Assembly (NCBI GenBank): GCA_963747005.1
Contig: CAVVDT010000007.1
Coordinates: forward strand, 428,782-492,781
Reading direction: 5' to 3'
Length of the DNA: 64,000 bases
Origin: CAVVDT01 sp963747005
GTDB lineage: Bacteria > Pseudomonadota > Alphaproteobacteria > Rhizobiales > Aestuariivirgaceae
Positions 1 through 8,760 of this stretch are shown in pieces; the first letter of the stretch is position 1; each line of letters starts with the position of its first letter. A program made the position numbers and the translations under genes. Under the pieces are notes generated by a model. That model ran no database searches and was not told the origin of the DNA. It saw only the letters and a program-made list of their open reading frames with translations.

Positions 1-215
1 CCGGTGCCCGCATCATCGGCGGTTGCTGCGGCACCACGCCCGAACACCTGAAGGCCATGCGCTCAGCGCTTGAGGCCCACGAGAAGGGCGAGCGGCCCGG
101 CATCGCCGACATCGAGGCACGGCTGGGCAAAGTCTCCGAACTGGCCCACGGCCACGACAAGGCCGCCGAGGGCCGCAGCCGCCGCGAAGGCCGCGAGCGC
201 CGGCGGCGCGCCTAG
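1..215 (+). CDS. homocysteine S-methyltransferase family protein, C-terminal end (partial)
   Basis: The 5' part lies outside the window; 70 residues remain, ending at a TAG. The visible piece opens with GGCCGTTPEHL, the double-cysteine zinc-binding signature that closes the catalytic barrel of betaine/cobalamin-dependent homocysteine S-methyltransferases (the homocysteine half of MetH, BHMT, MmuM). A charged tail rich in Arg, Glu and Ala follows. In this family the zinc activates homocysteine thiolate for methyl transfer in the cytoplasm. A lone corrinoid protein, DUF1638, MetF and a SahR-like regulator lie in the next 19 kb, so I infer the homocysteine module of a split methionine synthase. 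A methylamine or betaine methyltransferase of the same fold is the alternative. The stop overlaps the convergent HupE gene by 4 bp. Confidence 0.72.
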   Translation, partial: GARIIGGCCGTTPEHLKAMRSALEAHEKGERPGIADIEARLGKVSELAHGHDKAAEGRSRREGRERRRRA

Positions 216-811
216 CCCCTCAGCAGCGGCGCCAGGGCGAAGGCCAGCACCATCAGCGCCGAGGCGGCGATCCACGAGGCGGCGACGCGGATCAGGACGC
301 GCGGCCAGCCGGTCCTGATCAGCGCCGAGATCAGGCCGGGCACGAACTGGATGATGGCGATGCCCAAAAGCGTGCCGACCCCGGCGGTGGCGACGGCGGT
401 CCAGCCTTCGCCGGCGGGCAGGGCAGTGATGCCGACGACGGCGCCGATCACCGCGCTGAAGGCAAAGGCAACGGCGGGGTGCGGCTTCAGGTTGAAGGCC
501 GCCGCCAGCGCCGCGACCAGCGCCACCACCAGCGCCCCCAGCCATGCAGAGGTAATGCCGGGGCCGTAGAGGAGGTTGGCGAAGCCGGCCGCGAAGCCCG
601 CCCCGAGGCCGGCCATGGCGGCACCGAGGCCGCGCCAGCCACGCCCGCCCGCCAGCAGGCCGGCGGCGACGAGGGCCATGACCTGGTCGGCGGCGGTCAG
701 GGTATGCAGCGCCGCGCCCGGCAGGCCGGTGACGCCGGGAATGAGCTGGTGGGCGAAGACCGGCGTTGCCGCCACAACCATGGCCACGAGGATGAGCGGG
801 CGCCTTGTCAT
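212..811 (-). CDS. HupE/UreJ-like membrane protein, divergent second copy
   Basis: This 199-residue, strongly hydrophobic protein has an N-terminal signal-like segment and about six membrane spans. It shares layout with the gene just upstream (808-1401), and its ATG overlaps that gene's TGA in an ATGA junction, so the two are translationally coupled. HupE/UreJ proteins are linked to nickel or cobalt supply for hydrogenase or urease. The family signature HPxxGxDH is degraded here: His36 and Asp42 remain, but the partner His is Gln43 in HTLTAADQV. That suggests altered or lost metal selectivity. No hydrogenase or urease genes lie nearby; the B12-dependent enzymes in the region make cobalt a reasonable guess, but that is inference. 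Confidence 0.68.
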   Translation of the reverse strand: MTRRPLILVAMVVAATPVFAHQLIPGVTGLPGAALHTLTAADQVMALVAAGLLAGGRGWRGLGAAMAGLGAGFAAGFANLLYGPGITSAWLGALVVALVAALAAAFNLKPHPAVAFAFSAVIGAVVGITALPAGEGWTAVATAGVGTLLGIAIIQFVPGLISALIRTGWPRVLIRVAASWIAASALMVLAFALAPLLRG

Positions 812-1401
812 GTGAACAGGAACCACAAGCCGGCCGCGGTGATCGCCACGCCACCGGCGCGCACGGCATATTCGCCCGCCTTCCAGCGCGCCAGGAGCCC
901 CAGTGCGATGCCCGCCAGATGCAGGCAGCCGGTGGCGATGACGAAGCCGAGGCCGAATTCCATCGGGCCGGCGGCCAGCGGCAGTTCGCGGCCGTGGGCA
1001 TAGCCATGGAAGACGGCGAAGAACCCGACCATCACGACCGCCAGCCACACCGGCACCCTGACCGCCAGCGCCACCATCAGCCCCAGCACGATGGCCGACA
1101 GCGCAATGCCGGTCTCGACATGGGAAAGCGGCAGCCCAATGACCCCCGCCGCGCCACCCAGCGCCATGATCAGCGGAAAGACGATGGGCAACAGCCAGAT
1201 GGCCGGGGCGCCGAGAAAGGTGCCCCATAGGCCGACCGCCACCATGGCGACCACGTGGTCGGGTCCGGTGAGGGGATGCATGAAGCCCGAGACGAAGCCC
1301 GTCACCGCGCCCCTGGCCGAATGGGCCTCGGCCGGCGCGGCGATGAACGCCACGAGCAGCAGGGCGCAGGCGACCGGCGCCCAAGGGAAAGGTCGGCGCA
1401 A
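808..1401 (-). CDS. HupE/UreJ family protein
   Basis: The product has 197 residues: a cleavable signal peptide (to about residue 26, AEA|HS, leaving His27 at the mature N terminus) and about six membrane spans. It carries the intact family signature HPLTGPDH (His42, Asp48, His49), a potential metal-binding site in the first core span. HupE/UreJ proteins are accessory permeases for nickel or cobalt. It is the first gene of a coupled pair with the degenerate copy downstream and lies 5 bp downstream of the cysteine desulfurase-like gene on the same strand, so all three may be one transcript. Substrate is not determinable from sequence. Confidence 0.78.
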   Translation of the reverse strand: MRRPFPWAPVACALLLVAFIAAPAEAHSARGAVTGFVSGFMHPLTGPDHVVAMVAVGLWGTFLGAPAIWLLPIVFPLIMALGGAAGVIGLPLSHVETGIALSAIVLGLMVALAVRVPVWLAVVMVGFFAVFHGYAHGRELPLAAGPMEFGLGFVIATGCLHLAGIALGLLARWKAGEYAVRAGGVAITAAGLWFLFT

Positions 1402-1405
1402 GCGC

Positions 1406-2647
1406 TCAGGCTCCGGCGATACGGTCGAGGCTTGAGAGCAGGCTGTCGACCTCGGCCTCGGTGTTGTAGTGGGCAGGGCCGACCCGCAACACGCCGCCTT
1501 TGTCCATCAGCCCCATGCGGGTGACGGGCTCGACGGCGTAATTGTGCCCCGACCACACGAAGATGTTGTCGCGGGCGAAGGCCTTTGCGAGGTCGTCGGG
1601 ATGATGGCCTTCGAGGGTGAAGGAGACGGTGGGGACGCGCCGGTGGAGGGCGTTTTCCGAGGTGATGCCGTGGATGGTGAGGCCCTTCACCTGCCTGAGA
1701 CCGGCGATGAGGCGCCGTGTCAAACCCGTCTCGTAGCCGTTGAGGCGTTGCATGCCGGCCACCAGTTGCGCCCGGCGGCTCGATCCTTCGCCCAGCGAGG
1801 CGAGATAATCGAGTGCCCCCAGCATGCCGGCAAAGGTCTCGCGCGGGCCGGTGCCGGTCTCGAACTTGCCGGGAAGAACAGCACCCGCCGGGCGCACCCG
1901 GTAGGCGAAACTCTCCTCCAGCACCTCCCGGCGACCATAAAGGACGCCGAGATGCGGGCCGAACCACTTGTAGGCCGAGGAGACGAGAAAATCGCAGCCC
2001 AGGTCCTGCACATCGATGACCCCGTGCGGGGCGAACTGCACGGCGTCCACATAGGTGAGGGCGCCGGCCTGGCGCGCCTGCGCGCAAAAGCGCTTCACGT
2101 CGTTGATGGTGCCGGTGCAGTTGGAGGCATAGCCGAAGGCGACGAGCCTCGTCTTCTCGCTCAGCACCCGCTCGAGCGCGTCCTCGGCGAATTCCGCGCT
2201 GTCGGGATCGAAGTCCATCCAGCGCACGGTGAGGCCCTTGTCCTCGGCCGCCAGCAGCCATGGCGCCACATTGCCGTCATGGTCCATGCGCGACACCACG
2301 ATTTCGTCACCCGCCCTGAAATCATGCACCAGGCAGCGCGACATGTGCAGCGTGAGGGTGGTCATGTTCTGGCCGAACACCATCTCCACGGGCGATGCGG
2401 CGTTATAGAAGTCGGCCGCCGCGCGATGCGCCTCGTCCACCAGAAGCCCGGCATGCCTGGAAGTGGAAAAGAAGCCGTCGAGATTGGCGTTGGTCTGGGT
2501 GAGCGCCTTGGTCATGCGCTCGATCACCTGGTGCGGCACCTGGGTACCGGCCGGGTTGTCGAAATGGATGCGAGAGGCGCCGGCATCGGTGATGGCGAGG
2601 GCGGGAAAGCAGGCACGAACGGCGTCGATGGGAAAGGGGGCAGTCAC
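1406..2647 (-). CDS. cysteine desulfurase-like aminotransferase class V protein
   Basis: A PLP enzyme of fold type I, 413 residues from a GTG start (MTAPFPID...). An in-frame ATG at 2695 gives 16 more residues, and neither start has an ideal ribosome site. The PLP lysine is in SSAYKWFGP, and the N-terminal region has the DNPAGTQVP pattern typical of the cysteine desulfurase-like subfamily. These relatives of SufS/NifS often have unclear substrates, and assignment as a true desulfurase is not supported because no Isc or Suf genes are adjacent. It lies upstream of and in line with the HupE pair. The 110-160 bp gap to the divergent DUF1326 gene probably holds both promoters. Confidence 0.82.
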   Translation of the reverse strand: MTAPFPIDAVRACFPALAITDAGASRIHFDNPAGTQVPHQVIERMTKALTQTNANLDGFFSTSRHAGLLVDEAHRAAADFYNAASPVEMVFGQNMTTLTLHMSRCLVHDFRAGDEIVVSRMDHDGNVAPWLLAAEDKGLTVRWMDFDPDSAEFAEDALERVLSEKTRLVAFGYASNCTGTINDVKRFCAQARQAGALTYVDAVQFAPHGVIDVQDLGCDFLVSSAYKWFGPHLGVLYGRREVLEESFAYRVRPAGAVLPGKFETGTGPRETFAGMLGALDYLASLGEGSSRRAQLVAGMQRLNGYETGLTRRLIAGLRQVKGLTIHGITSENALHRRVPTVSFTLEGHHPDDLAKAFARDNIFVWSGHNYAVEPVTRMGLMDKGGVLRVGPAHYNTEAEVDSLLSSLDRIAGA

Positions 2648-2805
2648 GTGGTCGAGGGTTCCTGAGACGGTGGCAGGGGCAAGCGACAATGCCATAGGCT
2701 CCCACCCTGTGACTGTCCAGACGCAAGTGCATGCCATGGACTCGGCCGGGTGAAATCGGGATAATTGCCCTAAGGGCAAGCGGACGTGGAAAGGGAGGAT
2801 GAGAC

Positions 2806-3444
2806 ATGGCTTATGTCGACTGGATGATCAAAGGCCCGCAAATCTCCACCTGTAACTGCGATTACGGCTGTCCCTGCCAGTTCAACGCCCGGCCGACGCG
2901 CGGCGACTGCCGTGCCAGCATCGCCATGCGCATCGATGAGGGCCATTTTGGCGACAGCGATCTCGCGGGCGTGAAATTCGCCGCCTGCGCGGCCTGGCCC
3001 GGCGCCATCCACGAAGGCCACGGCGAAATACAGGCAGTCATCGACAAGGCGGCCAGCGAGGACCAGCGCAACGGTATCCTCACCATCCTCTCCGGCAAGG
3101 AGACGGTGCCGGGCGCCACAATCTTCAACGTCTTCACCAGCGTGCTTGAGACGGTTCACCAGCCGCTCTTCCTGCCCATCCGCTTCGAGATGGATCTGGA
3201 TGCGGCAACCGGCAGCTTCGCCGTCGACGGTTTTGCCGAGGCGAGCGTCGAGCCGATCCGCAATCCCGTCACCGGCGATGTCCATCGGGCGCGCGTGACG
3301 ATCCCTGACGGCTTCGAGTACCACGAGGCGGAATATGCCTCCAGCCGCACCAGGGCGACGGGGCTCGTCAAACACGAGTGGTCCGGCCGTCACGCCCATC
3401 TCGCCATTATTCACATGACACCGCTTGGAGTTGTCCGCGCCTGA
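2806..3444 (+). CDS. DUF1326 domain-containing protein, first copy
   Basis: A soluble 212-residue protein with the family's N-terminal cysteine cluster STCNCDYGCPC (Cys16, Cys18, Cys22, Cys24), which looks like a metal or Fe-S ligand set. The family has no established function. A purine-rich stretch (GGGAGGATGAG) precedes the ATG. It opens a three-gene unit with a DUF2182 membrane protein (starts 15 bp after this stop) and a second DUF1326 paralogue. The repeated pairing of a Cys-rich soluble protein with a Met/Cys/His-rich membrane protein points to metal handling or redox chemistry at the membrane; this is inference. Confidence 0.83.
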   Translation: MAYVDWMIKGPQISTCNCDYGCPCQFNARPTRGDCRASIAMRIDEGHFGDSDLAGVKFAACAAWPGAIHEGHGEIQAVIDKAASEDQRNGILTILSGKETVPGATIFNVFTSVLETVHQPLFLPIRFEMDLDAATGSFAVDGFAEASVEPIRNPVTGDVHRARVTIPDGFEYHEAEYASSRTRATGLVKHEWSGRHAHLAIIHMTPLGVVRA

Positions 3445-3458
3445 AGGGAGACATTGAC

Positions 3459-4271
3459 GTGACCGGACAAACCGCCCTCGAAGCCGTCCTCAAGCGCGAC
3501 CGCATGGTGGTGATGACGTCCCTCGCCGTCGTCTTCGCCGTTTCGGCCGCCTACACCGTCCTTGGGATCGGCATGAATATGTCCGCCGTCACCATGACGA
3601 AGATGGCCTTCCGAATGCCGGGCATGGCCATGACGCCGGCCCATTGGTCGCTCGCCTATGCGGTCCTCGTCTTCCTCATGTGGTGGGTGATGATGATCGC
3701 CATGATGATCCCCTCGGCCGCGCCCATGGTGCTGCTGCACGCCGCCATCGCCCGCAAGCAGGCGGCTTCGTCCAGGCCGCTGGCCGCCACGGCTTTGTTC
3801 GTCGCGGGCTATCTGGCGGCATGGGGCGGCTTCAGCCTCGTTGCCACGGGCTTGCAATGGGGGCTGGAACGCCTCGGCGTGGTCACCGGCATGATGGAGG
3901 TCGCCAGCCCGGTCATCGCCGGGCTGGTGCTGATCGTTGCCGGTGCCTACCAGTTCACGGCGCTGAAAATGGCCTGCCTCAGGCACTGCCAGCATCCGCT
4001 GACCTTCATTGCCCACCACTGGCGGCCCGGTGCGGCCGGGGCCTGGCGCATGGGCCTCGAACACGGCGCCTTCTGCCTTGGATGCTGCTGGTTCCTGATG
4101 GCGCTGCTGTTTGTCGGCGGCATCATGAACCTCCTGTGGATTGCCGGTGTCGCCCTTTATGTCGGCATCGAGAAATTCGCTGCCGGCCGCCATTGGGTGA
4201 CCACGGCGATGGGGGTCGCGCTGGTGCTGGGCGGAATCTATGTGCTGGCGCGGCCGTTGCTGGGCGCCTGA
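3459..4271 (+). CDS. DUF2182 predicted metal-binding integral membrane protein
   Basis: A 270-residue polytopic membrane protein. The GTG start at 3459 is chosen because AAGGGAG lies 8 bp upstream. Features that suggest metal binding are a methionine-rich segment after the first span (MNMSAVTMTKMAFRMPGMAM), an MWWVMMIAMMIPSAAPM span, and Cys/His motifs MACLRHCQHP and FCLGCCW. Families annotated DUF2182 are described as predicted metal-binding membrane proteins but have no proven activity. It sits between two DUF1326 genes in one operon, 14 bp after the first and 21 bp before the second, so the three products probably act together. Confidence 0.83.
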   Translation: MTGQTALEAVLKRDRMVVMTSLAVVFAVSAAYTVLGIGMNMSAVTMTKMAFRMPGMAMTPAHWSLAYAVLVFLMWWVMMIAMMIPSAAPMVLLHAAIARKQAASSRPLAATALFVAGYLAAWGGFSLVATGLQWGLERLGVVTGMMEVASPVIAGLVLIVAGAYQFTALKMACLRHCQHPLTFIAHHWRPGAAGAWRMGLEHGAFCLGCCWFLMALLFVGGIMNLLWIAGVALYVGIEKFAAGRHWVTTAMGVALVLGGIYVLARPLLGA

Positions 4272-4292
4272 TCGGGCGCAGGAAAGGCAGTC

Positions 4293-4928
4293 ATGACCAT
4301 GATCGACTGGTATGTGGAAGCGATCGATTTCGGCAATTGCAACTGCGACTGGTGCTGTCCGTGCCAGTTCGAATCCCTGCCCAGCGAGGGCCATTGTCGC
4401 GGGTTCGAGGCGCTGGAGATCACCACCGGCCATTTCGGCAAGGTGAACCTGACGGGCCTCAGGACCGCCACCATCTATGCCTGGCCCGGTCCCATCTTCG
4501 AGGGCGGCGGCGAGATGCAGGTGATCATCGATGAGCGCGCCGATCAGGCCCAGCGCTCGGCGCTCGACACCATCCTGAAGGGCGGCGAGACCCAGGAGGC
4601 GGCCACCCACTGGTGGGTATTCCGCGCCATGTCGAAGACGGTGCACGAGACGCTCTACAAGCCCATAAGTTTCGAGTGCGACATCGAACACCGCACCGCC
4701 CGCGTGCACATTCCGGGCGTGCTCGATTCGACCGGTGAACCCATCACCAGCCCAGCCACCGGGGCCCTGCACCGGGTGCGCATCGACATGCCGGGCGGCA
4801 TCGAATTCGAGATTGCCGAGATCGGCAGCGCCTCGACCACCGCGACGGGGAAAATCGGCCTCGATCTCAAGAACAGCTACGGCCAGTTCAACATCCTGCG
4901 CCATTCCCCCTCCGGCGTGGTTCACTGA
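4293..4928 (+). CDS. DUF1326 domain-containing protein, second copy
   Basis: The 211-residue paralogue of the product at 2806-3444, about the same length and with the same four-cysteine N-terminal cluster (Cys16, Cys18, Cys22, Cys24). It also has an extra adjacent Cys21 (CNCDWCCPC), which could change metal or redox properties. Conserved downstream blocks include AWPGPIFEG in place of AWPGAIHEG. It is the last gene of the DUF1326-DUF2182-DUF1326 unit; the 132-bp gap to the corrinoid gene breaks the run. Two diverged copies bracketing one membrane protein suggest a heterodimeric soluble component. Function unknown. Confidence 0.83.
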   Translation: MTMIDWYVEAIDFGNCNCDWCCPCQFESLPSEGHCRGFEALEITTGHFGKVNLTGLRTATIYAWPGPIFEGGGEMQVIIDERADQAQRSALDTILKGGETQEAATHWWVFRAMSKTVHETLYKPISFECDIEHRTARVHIPGVLDSTGEPITSPATGALHRVRIDMPGGIEFEIAEIGSASTTATGKIGLDLKNSYGQFNILRHSPSGVVH

Positions 4929-5060
4929 GCGCAAATGCGTCGTCTCCGGCGTCGTAATCCGGCGGCTTGAGGTCGCTCCGGTGCGGCTAGTTTCCCCTGC
5001 ACGGCCTATAGGCTTGGCTTCAATACGCGTGATGCGCGCTAGATCAGGAGTACGCTTGCC

Positions 5061-5759
<699 letters not shown>

Positions 5760-5773
5760 TCCTTTTGAAGGAT

Positions 5774-5858
5774 TCAATCGTGCTCGACCTCGAACTCGCG
5801 CGGCAGATCGGCGCCTTCCAGCGCGATCACCCGCGAGGGTGAGCCGTCGAGGCCCAGC
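5774..5858 (-). pseudogene. 3'-terminal remnant of a second cyclase gene
   Basis: Read on the minus strand this encodes GLDGSPSRVIALEGADLPRE, then FEVEHD and a TGA. It closely matches the last residues of the intact cyclase gene at 7647-8336 but has its own ending and stop. Over 76 bp (5781-5856 against 7654-7729) the copies differ at only about half a dozen positions. The rest of the gene is missing; sequence to the right becomes unrelated at about 5857. It appears to be the stump of a cyclase that once adjoined the corrinoid gene, separated from or replaced by the intact copy when the RTX segment arrived. Confidence 0.75.
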
Positions 5859-5992
5859 CGAACCGAGAATCCACAAGCGAGTAACACCGTTGGGCCGCTG
5901 CGACTACTGGCGCTCGAACTCAACGCGCTGCGATGAGCCTGGTTGACAGCTTGGTGTCTCGACGTGGCCGCCTTGCGTCGGCACCGGAACGG

Positions 5993-7390
5993 TCAAAAGA
6001 TCAAAACATCATTGGCGTCGAGGAGTTGCTTGGAATAATTATCGATCTCAAGCAAGTCGTTGGTGCCCGACAAGCCCGGCAGTTCGATGAGCACATTTCC
6101 GGCGATATTCTGGGCGAGCGCAACCACCTGAGCCACGTTGGCAAAGCCGTAGGCGGTCAGGTTGAGAACGTCGACGTGATGCTGGAAATCGGTGATGACA
6201 TCATTGAATCCCTGGGCGACCTTGGTGAAGACGAAGCTGTCGGATTGGTCCCCGCCCGTCAACTCGTTGCTGCCTGCGCCACCGATCAGCACGTCGTGCC
6301 CCTGACCGCCGTTCAGCGTGTCGTTGCCCGTGCCGCCGTTAAGGTGATCCGAACTTCCGCCCCCTGTGAGTTTATCGTCGCCTTGCCCGCCAAAGAGCGC
6401 TCCCGCCCCTTCGCCTCCGAACAGCACATCATTCTCGCTTCCACCATTCAGGATATCCTCGCCGGCACCCCCATACAAGGTATCGGCGCCAGCGCCGCCC
6501 CTGAGCGTATCGTCCTGACCGCCGCCGAATAGTTTGTCGTCCCCGTAGCCACCAATCAGCAGGTCTCTGCCGTCCCCACCATCCAGGGTATCCGCCAGCG
6601 CGCCGCCGTCGAGGATGTCATTTCCATTTTCACCGTTGAGGATGTCGTCTCCGCCTTCGCCGAAAAGGGTATCGGCGCCAATGCCACCATTGAGAGTGTC
6701 CGCGGCGGTACCTCCGGCCAGCAGGTCGTCTCCCTTGCCGCCGTCGAGCGTGTCTTTGCCCGAACCGCCGTTGAGGGTGTCGTTTCCGTCATCGCCGACG
6801 AGGGAATCGTCGTTGTCTTCCCCGAACAATGAGTTATTTCCGCCGTTACCCAACAGCGTATCGTTGCCGGAACCGCCGAGCAGAACATCGAGACTGCCGA
6901 GCGCACTGTCGCCGCTGTCGCCTATGAGAAGATCATTGCCGCTCCCGCCCAGAAGCTGGTCGAAATCGTCTCCGCCTTTCAATATGTCGTTGCCACCACC
7001 ACCTACGAGGTAATCGGTACCATAGCTGCCCAGCAACGTGTCGTTGCCGCCGCGGCCGTACAACTGGTCGCCGAGGTCGCCACCGTCCAGCAGATTGGCG
7101 ACACCATTTCCGATGAGGGTGTCGTTGTAGTTGCCGCCAATGACGTCCTCGATGGCGACAAGTTTGTCGATGCCTTTGAGGTCGACCGTCGCCGATCCCA
7201 GATGAAGATCAGCGTGAACAGCGCCAAAAAATTGGTACGCAGCCGTATCGTCACCAATGCCGCCGTTGAGGGTATCATTCCCACCGCTGCCGCGCAGCAG
7301 ATCATCACCGCCATTGCCGAGCAGGAGATCATCAGTGAAGTCGTTGCCGTGCAAGGTGTCTGGTTGGGGGCTTCCTTTGTACGTCGGCAT
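5993..7390 (-). CDS. RTX (calcium-binding nonapeptide repeat) protein
   Basis: The product has 465 residues from an ATG with GGAGGTGG a few bases upstream. Almost the whole protein is tandem RTX nonapeptides (GGxGxDxLx; well over 25 units), which bind Ca2+ and fold as a beta-roll outside the cell. There is no recognisable enzyme domain and no Sec signal. The C-terminal about 85 residues (SFVFTKVAQGFNDVITDF through a hydrophobic end DVLIF) fit an uncleaved type I secretion signal, but no ABC exporter or TolC-like genes are in the window. The segment has lower G+C than its surroundings and is flanked by the duplicated cyclase 3' end, consistent with acquired DNA. Adhesin, biofilm or surface-layer roles are common for such proteins; none is shown here. 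Confidence 0.87.
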   Translation of the reverse strand: MPTYKGSPQPDTLHGNDFTDDLLLGNGGDDLLRGSGGNDTLNGGIGDDTAAYQFFGAVHADLHLGSATVDLKGIDKLVAIEDVIGGNYNDTLIGNGVANLLDGGDLGDQLYGRGGNDTLLGSYGTDYLVGGGGNDILKGGDDFDQLLGGSGNDLLIGDSGDSALGSLDVLLGGSGNDTLLGNGGNNSLFGEDNDDSLVGDDGNDTLNGGSGKDTLDGGKGDDLLAGGTAADTLNGGIGADTLFGEGGDDILNGENGNDILDGGALADTLDGGDGRDLLIGGYGDDKLFGGGQDDTLRGGAGADTLYGGAGEDILNGGSENDVLFGGEGAGALFGGQGDDKLTGGGSSDHLNGGTGNDTLNGGQGHDVLIGGAGSNELTGGDQSDSFVFTKVAQGFNDVITDFQHHVDVLNLTAYGFANVAQVVALAQNIAGNVLIELPGLSGTNDLLEIDNYSKQLLDANDVLIF

Positions 7391-7646
7391 TGCACCACCT
7401 CCGCGGTCCCGTGTGCAAAAGCATATGACCGTACGTAATCTAGCACAGGTCGGCAAGGCCCGCGAGTCGTATCTAATTCTTTGCTAGGAGTATAATCTGT
7501 ATCATAAGAGACTTTAATTCATCGAGACGATCACTTTGCACAATGCGGTCCTGTCTGTGCGGTCGACTGCGCCCTCTCGAAAGCACGACTGCTGTGTCAT
7601 CGTCATCTGCCCGCACCCGTCGCGGAGGCGCTTCGCAATTCGCGAT

Positions 7647-8336
7647 CTAGCTATACTCGACGGTGAACTCGCGCGGCAGATCGGCGCCTTCCAGCGCGAT
7701 CACGCGCGAGGGTGAGCCGTCGAGGCCCACCAGCTTTAAGGGCAGGGCGATGATGGTGGTGCGCTCGCCTTTGATCGCCTTGAGGTTTTTCACATACTCG
7801 ATGTTGTAGATGTCGGCCCCGAGGATCTTGTGGTGGACCTCGCATTCGGCGCCGGTGAAGCCGGGCTTCCTCACCACGTATTCCTCGGCGAAGTCGTAGA
7901 CCACCGCCTTGACGCCGCGCTCGACCAGCCAGTCGGCGCCGCTGGGGGCGAGGTAGGGGCCCTCCTTCCAGAACGCATCGGTTCCCCATGTCGCGTCCGA
8001 CCAACAAGTCCTCAGGATGGCGATATCGTTGGCGACGACATGGCGCCCACGCTCTTCCAGCGTGTCGCCGGTGATGCCCGCCTCGCGGCCGTGATCCGAC
8101 AGTTCCACCACCGCCGCCGGGCCCAGGAGCTTCGACAAGGGTGCCTTTTCGATGCTGTCGCCATGTTCGAGAAAGTGGTTGGGCGCATCCACGTGGCTGC
8201 CGTAATGGGCGAACATCTTGAAGGTCGAGCCCAGCCAGCCGCAATTCTCGTAGGTGTAGGGAAAGGCGAACTCGACCTCGAGACCAAGACGGCCGTGGCC
8301 GTGATGGATGGGCATCGAGAGATCAATAATCTTCAT
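7647..8336 (-). CDS. cyclase / kynurenine formamidase-like metal-dependent hydrolase
   Basis: A 229-residue member of the cyclase family (KynB-like fold). The metal-binding signature HxGxHxDxPxH is intact as HYGSHVDAPNH (His44 to His54), and the N terminus IDLSMPIHHGHG is typical. Family members hydrolyse N-formylkynurenine, cyclic amides or related amides using Zn2+ or Mn2+. The true substrate is not evident because no tryptophan-catabolism genes adjoin it. It lies upstream of and in line with the RTX gene and downstream of the small membrane-protein gene on the same strand. Its 3' 76 bp recur at 5781-5856, marking a rearrangement. Confidence 0.85.
   Translation of the reverse strand: MKIIDLSMPIHHGHGRLGLEVEFAFPYTYENCGWLGSTFKMFAHYGSHVDAPNHFLEHGDSIEKAPLSKLLGPAAVVELSDHGREAGITGDTLEERGRHVVANDIAILRTCWSDATWGTDAFWKEGPYLAPSGADWLVERGVKAVVYDFAEEYVVRKPGFTGAECEVHHKILGADIYNIEYVKNLKAIKGERTTIIALPLKLVGLDGSPSRVIALEGADLPREFTVEYS
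7654..7729. repeat. right copy of 76-bp imperfect direct repeat bracketing the RTX segment
   Basis: This is the 3' end of the intact cyclase gene. The matching left copy is at 5781-5856 in the same orientation, about 1.87 kb away. The few mismatches cluster at the end of the coding sequence and at one internal base, so the copies are diverged alleles rather than a fresh exact duplication. The intervening DNA carries the RTX gene and about 250 bp of promoter-side sequence. Confidence 0.8.
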
Positions 8337-8400
8337 GGGACTCCACCGCCGCGCTTGCAGCGCGGCTCAAATGCAGGACGAACGTGGCTTAATAGAGCGT

Positions 8401-8571
8401 CTAGACGCCCTTGAACAGGCAGCCGGCCGCCAGCACGATAAAGCCGATCAGCAGCAGCCAGAACGAATACATGCTCAAGACGGCGACCACGGCCAGTTTG
8501 CCGATGACGCCGAGGACCGCAAGGACCAGCGATATCAGGAACATGACCTGCGTGGGTGCGGAAAGTTTCAT
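8401..8571 (-). CDS. small two-helix membrane protein (56 residues)
   Basis: The gene is short but well supported: ATG at 8571 is preceded by a near-perfect AAGGAGG site 9 bp upstream, and it ends in TAG at 8401. The product starts MKLSAPTQVMFLISLVLAV and is almost entirely hydrophobic, forming two membrane spans joined at about GKLAV and ending LAAGCLFKGV. I do not recognise a named family; similar small inner-membrane proteins are widespread and uncharacterised. It is divergent from the DUF1638 gene (190-bp shared gap) and lies 64 bp upstream of the cyclase gene on the same strand. Confidence 0.8.
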   Translation of the reverse strand: MKLSAPTQVMFLISLVLAVLGVIGKLAVVAVLSMYSFWLLLIGFIVLAAGCLFKGV

Positions 8572-8760
8572 GGGAATGTGCCTCCTTTGCCCGCGGTCAG
8601 CCGCAGCAGTACATCCTGCGGGGCGCTGACCGAATCCTTCCAGTGCACCCGCAATCTACACCAGCCGCTGCCGGAACGGCAGGGTCTGTCGTCGTCCGAC
8701 CGCCACCGGACGCATTTGAACCCTTGTCGTGGCCCCGGCAGCGGCTATGGTCTGGCTGCC

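Noticed and set aside
4929..5060. Possible cobalamin riboswitch upstream of the corrinoid gene
   Set aside because: The 132-bp gap is too short for, and shows no sign of, the conserved B12-box sequence.
5781..7729. Interpretation of the 76-bp repeats as transposon terminal repeats
   Set aside because: They are direct, not inverted, are cyclase coding sequence, and no transposase gene lies between them.
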